A DNA stretch of 64,000 nt, taken from assembly GCF_050947335.1 (NCBI RefSeq), contig NW_027473494.1, positions 124,001-188,000 on the forward strand. Direction: 5' to 3'. This stretch comes from Megachile rotundata (taxonomy: Eukaryota; Arthropoda; Insecta; Hymenoptera; Megachilidae). Shown here in pieces: positions 58,588 through 64,000 of the stretch. Position numbers and translations under genes: made by a program. The notes beneath the pieces were generated by a model that did no database searches, was not told the origin of the DNA, and worked only from the letters and a program-made list of their open reading frames with translations. How positions within the stretch are numbered: the stretch's first letter is position 1; each line of letters opens with the position of its first letter.

Positions 58588-61500
58588 CTCGTACTATTAT
58601 CAAGCTAACTCGTATTATTAGCCATATTATGCTTATATGATCGATAGAACGACAATTACTATACTTATTACTCTTAATGTTATCAATCTAACTCATATCA
58701 TTAGCCATATTATGCTTAAATGATCGATAGAACGACAATTACTATACTTATTACTCTTCTTATTATCAATCTAACTCATATTATTAGCCATATTATGCTT
58801 ATATGATCGATAGAACGACAGTTACTATACTCACTACTCTTATTATTATCAATCTAACTCATATTATTAGCCATATTATGCTTATATGATCGATAGAACG
58901 ACAATTACTATACTTATTACTCTTATTATTATCAATCTAACTCATATTATTAACCATATTATGCTAATATGATCGATAGAACGACAATTACTATACTTAT
59001 TACACTCACTATTATCAATCTAACTCATATTATTAACCATATTATGCAGATATGATCGATAGCACGACATTTACTATACTTATTACTCTTATTATTATCA
59101 ATCTAAGTCATATTATTAGCCATATTATGCTTATATGATCGATAGAACGACAATCACTATACTTATTACTCTTACTATTATCAATCTAACTCATGTTATT
59201 GACCATATTATGCTAATATGATCGATAAAACGACAATTACTATACTTATTACACTCACTATTATCAATCTAACACATATTATTAACCATATTATGCAGAT
59301 ATGATCGATAGCACGACATTTACTATACTTATTACTCTTATTATTATCAATCTAACTCATATTATTAGCCATATTATGCTTATATGATCGATAGAACGAC
59401 AATCACTATACTTATTACTCTTATTATTATCATCCTGACTCATATTATTAGCCATATTATGCTTATATTATCGATAGAACGACAATTACTATACTTATTA
59501 CTGTTATTATTATCAATCTAACTCATATTATTAGCCATATTATGCTAATATGATCGATAGAACGACAATTACTATACTTATTACACTCACTATTATCAAT
59601 CTAACTCATATTATTAACCATATTATGCTTATATGATCGATAGAACGAGAATTACTATACTCACTACTCTTAGTATTATCAATCTAACTCACATTATTAG
59701 CCATATTATGCGTATATTATCGATAGAACGACAATTACTATACTAATTACTCTTATTATTATCAATCTAACTCATATTATTGACCATATTATGCAGATAT
59801 GATCGATAGAACGACAATTACTATACTTATTACACTTATTATTATCTACTTAACTCATATTATTAGCCATATTATGCTTATATTATCGATAGAACGACAA
59901 TTACTATACTTATTTCTCTTATTATTATAAATCTAACTCATATTATTAGCCATATTATGCTTATATGATCGATAGAACGACAATTACTGTACTCATTCCT
60001 CTTATTATTATCAATCTAACTCATATTATTAGCCATATTATGCTTAAATGATCGATAGAACGACAATTACTATACTTATTACTCTTATTATTATCTACCT
60101 AACTCATATTATTAGCCATATTATGCTTATATTATCGATAGAACGACAATTACTATACTTATTACGCTTATTGTTATCAATCTAACTCATATTATTAGCC
60201 ATATTATGCTTATATGATCGATAGAACGAGAATTACTATACTCACTACTCTTAGTATTATCAATCTAACTCATATTATTAGCCACATTATGCGTATATTA
60301 TCGATAGAACTACAATTACTTTACTTATTACTCTTATTATTATCAATCTAACTCATATTATTGACCATATTATGCAGATATGATCGATAGAACGACAATT
60401 ACTATACTTATTACTCTTATTATTATCAATCTAAGTCATATTATTAGCCATATTATGCTTATATGATCGATAGAACGACAATCACTATACTTATTACTCT
60501 TATTATTATCAATCTAACTCATGTTATTAACCATATTATGCTAATATGATCGATAGAGCGACAATTACTATACTTATTACTCTTATTGTTATCAATCTAA
60601 CTCATATTATTAACCATATTATGCTAATATGATCGATAGAACGACAATTACTATACTTATTACACTCACTATTATCAATCTAACTCATATTATTAACCAT
60701 ATTATGCTTATATGATCGATAGAACGACAATTATTGTACTTATTACTCTTATCATTATCGATCTAACTCATATTATTAGCCATATTATGCTTATATGATC
60801 GATAGAACGACAATTATTGTACTTATTACTCTTATCATTATCGATCTAACTCATATTATTAGCCATATTATGCTTATATGATCGATAGAACGACAATTAC
60901 TATACTTATTACTCTTATTGTTATCAATCTAACTCATATTCTTAGCCATATTATGCTTATATGATCGATAGAACGACAATTACTATACTCACTACTCTTA
61001 TTATTATCAATCTAACTCATATTATTAGCCATATTATGCTTATATGATCGATAGAACGACAATTACTATACTTATTACTCTTATTATTATCAATCTAACT
61101 CATATTATTAACCATATTATGCTAATATGATCGATAGAACGAGAATTACTATACTTATTACACTCACTATTATCAATCTAACTCATATTATTAACCATAT
61201 TATGCAGATATGATCGATAGCACGACATTTACTATACTTATTACTCGTAATATTATCAACCTAACTCATATTATTAGCCATATTATGCTTATATGATCGA
61301 TAGAAAGACAATCACTATACTTATTACTCTTATTATTATCTACCTAACTCATATTATTAGCCATATTATGCTTATATTATCGATAGAACGACAATTACTA
61401 TACTTATTACTCTTATTGTTATAAATCTAACTCATATTATTAGCCACATTATGCTTATATGATCGATGGAACGACAATTACTCTATTCATTACTCTTATT

Positions 61501-62269
61501 ATTATCAATCTAACTCATATTATTAGCCATATTATGCTTATATGATCGATAGAACGACAATTATTGTACTTATTACTCTTATCATTATCGATCTAACTCA
61601 TATTATTAGACATATTATGCTTATATGATCGATAGAACTACAATTACTATACTCATTACTCTTATCATTATCAATCCAACTCATATTATTACCCATATTA
61701 TGCTCATATGATCGATAGCACGACATTTACTATATTTATTACGCTTATTATTATCAACCTAACTCATATTATTAGCCATATTATGCTTATATGATCGATA
61801 GAACGACAATTACGATTCTTATTACTCTTATTATTATAAATCTAACTCATATTATTAGCCATATTATGCTTATATGATCGATAGAACGACAATTACTATA
61901 CTCACTACTCTTATTATTATCAATCTAACTCATATTATTAACCATATTATGCTAATATGATCGATAGAACGACAATTACTATACTAATTACACTCACTAT
62001 TATCAATCTAACTCATATTATTGACCATATTATGCAGATATGATCGATAGCACGACATTTACTATACTTATTACTCGTACTATTATCAAGCTAACTCGTA
62101 TTATTAGCCATATTATGCTTATATGATCGATAGAACGACAATTACTATACTTATTACTCTTAATGTTATCAATCTAACTCATATTATTAGCCATATTATG
62201 CTTAAATGATCGATAGAACGACAATTACTATACTTATTACTCTTCTTATTATCAATCTAGCTCATATTA

Positions 62270-64000
62270 TTAGCCATATTATGCTTATATGATCGATAGA
62301 ACGACAATTACTATACTCACTACTCTTATTATTATCAATCTAACTCATATTATTAGCCATATTATGCTTATATGATCGATAGAACGACAATTACTATACT
62401 TATTACTCTTATTATTATCAATCTAACTCATATTATTAACCATATTATGCAGATATGATCGATAGCACGACATTTACTATACTTATTACTCTTATTATTA
62501 TCAATCTAAGTCATATTATTAGCCATATTATGCTTATATGATCGATAGAACGACAATCACTATACTTATTACTCTTACTATTATCAATCTAACTCATGTT
62601 ATTAACCATATTATGCTAATATGATCGATAAAACGACAATTACTATACTTATTACACTCACTATTATCAATCTAACACATATTATTAACCATATTATGCA
62701 GATATGATCGATAGCACGACATTTACTATACTTATTACTCGTACTATTATCAAGCTAACTCGTATTATTAGCCATATTATGCTTATATGATCGATAGAAC
62801 GACAATTACTATACTTATTACTCTTAATGTTATCAATCTAACTCATATCATTAGCCATATTATGCTTAAATGATCGATAGAACGACAATTACTATACTTA
62901 TTACTCTTCTTATTATCAATCTAACTCATATTATTAGCCATATTATGCTTATATGATCGATAGAACGACAATTACTATACTCACTACTCTTATTATTATC
63001 AATCTAACTCATATTATTAGCCATATTATGCTTATATGATCGATAGAACGACAATTACTATACTTATTACTCTTATTATTATCAATCTAACTCATATTAT
63101 TAACCATATTATGCTAATATGATCGATAGAACGACAATTACTATACTTATTACACTCACTATTATCAATCTAACTCATATTATTAACCATATTATGCAGA
63201 TATGATCGATAGCACGACATTTACTATACTTATTACTCTTATTATTATCAATCTAAGTCATATTATTAGCCATATTATGCTTATATGATCGAAAGAACGA
63301 CAATCACTATACTTATTACTCTTACTATTATCAATCTAACTCATGTTATTGACCATATTATGCTAATATGATCGATAAAACGACAATTACTATACTTATT
63401 ACACTCACTATTATCAATCTAACACATATTATTAACCATATTATGCAGATATGATCGATAGCACGACATTTACTATACTTATTACTCTTATTATTATCAA
63501 TCTAACTCATATTATTAGCCATATTATGCTTATATGATCGATAGAACGACAATCACTATACTTATTACTCTTATTATTATCATCCTGACTCATATTATTA
63601 GCCATATTATGCTTATATTATCGATAGAACGACAATTACTATACTTATTACTGTTATTATTATCAATCTAACTCATATTATTAGCCATATTATGCTAATA
63701 TGATCGATAGAACGACAATTACTATACTTATTACACTCACTATTATCAATCTAACTCATATTATTAACCATATTATGCTTATATGATCGATAGAACGAGA
63801 ATTACTATACTCACTACTCTTAGTATTATCAATCTAACTCACATTATTAGCCATATTATGCGTATATTATCGATAGAACGACAATTACTATACTTATTAC
63901 TCTTATTATTATCAATCTAACTCATATTATTGACCATATTATGCAGATATGATCGATAGAACGACAATTACTATACTTATTACACTTATTATTATCTACT
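62270..64000 (+). repeat. 50-monomer higher-order unit, second copy (partial)
   Basis: Continues the 4150-bp periodicity through the last base, so the unit is cut by the window edge and the array certainly extends further. The monomer order matches 58120-59850 closely. A private substitution GATCGAAAG is seen near 63289 where the first copy has the normal core. Confidence 0.82.

Larger units (their letters stand above)
58120..62269 (+). repeat. 50-monomer (4150 bp) higher-order unit, first copy
   Basis: Unit repeated from about 62270 to the window end at an offset of 4150 bp (50 x 83). Aligned markers are GATAAAACGAC (58477 and 62627; 59224 and 63374), TACTCGTACTATTATC, ACTCTTCTTATTATC, CATCCTGACTC and the ATTATCTACT at 59841 that matches the final bases of the window. 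The first copy carries a private 1-bp deletion at about 58191. It also contains, at about 59850-60950, a copy of 57195-58100 (offset 2655). Confidence 0.83.
15511..64000 (+). repeat. 83-bp AT-rich satellite array, right block (forward orientation)
   Basis: Continuous tandem array of the same 83-bp satellite, about 584 copies, to the end of the window and presumably beyond. The core GATCGATAG starts at 15572 and at 63536, a distance of 47964 = 578 x 83 - 10. The missing ten bases are fully explained by a 3-bp deletion present in three duplicated copies (near 21686, 27493 and 36869) and a 1-bp deletion at about 58191. Everything else is substitution. The top strand is C-rich over G (14 C to 6 G in the consensus), the reverse of the left array. 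Diagnostic variants include CAGATAT, CTAATAT, CTTAAAT or CTCATAT before the core, and GAACGAC, GCACGAC, GAACTAC or GAAAGAC after it. They mark nested higher-order repeats of 9 to 113 monomers. No gene, RNA or mobile element is visible. Confidence 0.98.

Noticed and set aside
1..64000. CRISPR array
   Set aside because: Regular spacing of a conserved core was considered, but the sequence between cores is itself repeated in every unit, so there are no unique spacers. No cas-like gene is present and unit spacing is 83 bp throughout.
1..64000. CENP-B box in the monomer
   Set aside because: The segment GTCGTTCTATCGATC was compared from memory with the CENP-B box pattern (TTCG...A..CGGG). The CGGG part is missing in all variants seen, including the TCGGTCAT form.
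1..64000. Telomeric or simple microsatellite repeats
   Set aside because: TAATAATAA and TTATTATTA runs are short internal parts of the monomer and never expand between copies; no TTAGGG, TTAGG or similar arrays are seen.
1..64000. tRNA, rRNA or small RNA genes
   Set aside because: All sequence belongs to the 83-bp monomer, which lacks a cloverleaf, box A/B-like pairs or any rRNA-like sequence.
1..64000. Promoters and terminators
   Set aside because: TATAAT-like and AT-rich strings occur in every monomer simply because of composition, with no gene downstream. Listing them would be meaningless.
1..64000. Mitochondrial or plastid AT-rich control region, or bacterial origin with iterons
   Set aside because: The array length, hundreds of copies, multi-level HOR organisation and absence of any organellar or replication gene do not fit. 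Nuclear satellite explains everything seen.

Overview
The window is one continuous block of tandem satellite DNA, broken only by a 100-base run of N at 15411-15510. I see no supportable protein gene, RNA gene, transposon, promoter or unique flanking sequence. The basic unit is 83 bp long and very AT-rich; the exact consensus monomer at 17896-17978 has 20 G/C of 83, about 24%. It carries a nearly invariant palindromic ATCGAT core. About 770 monomers fill the window. Megabase-type satellite of this kind, with a 100-N scaffold gap, points to a eukaryotic nuclear genome in heterochromatin (pericentromeric, centromeric or another satellite block). I do not recognise the satellite family and cannot name the species.

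Layout: 1-15410 is an array in one orientation (called '-' here). 15411-15510 is the assembly gap. 15511-64000 is the same satellite in the opposite orientation ('+', the orientation of the consensus monomer). The orientation switch coincides with the gap, so it is either a true head-to-head or tail-to-tail inversion or a scaffolding error.

The arrays are held strictly in 83-bp phase. The left array keeps perfect phase over 184 monomer steps. The right array loses only 10 bases over 578 monomer steps: three copies of one inherited 3-bp deletion and one 1-bp deletion. Above the monomer level there are higher-order repeats (HORs), recognised by diagnostic variants that recur at exact multiples of 83 bp. 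These include 33-mer (2739 bp) tandem units on the left. On the right there is a recent 113-monomer (9376 bp) tandem duplication at about 22.83-41.56 kb, nested 14-mers, 10/20-mer blocks and a 50-mer (4150 bp) unit running off the right edge. Both arrays share the same ordered set of diagnostic monomers when one is reverse-complemented, so they descend from one ancestral HOR.

The region is therefore best read as a record of in-register unequal exchange and segmental amplification. Any function (centromere, nucleosome phasing, binding of a satellite protein to the ATCGAT box) is inference and cannot be established from the sequence alone.
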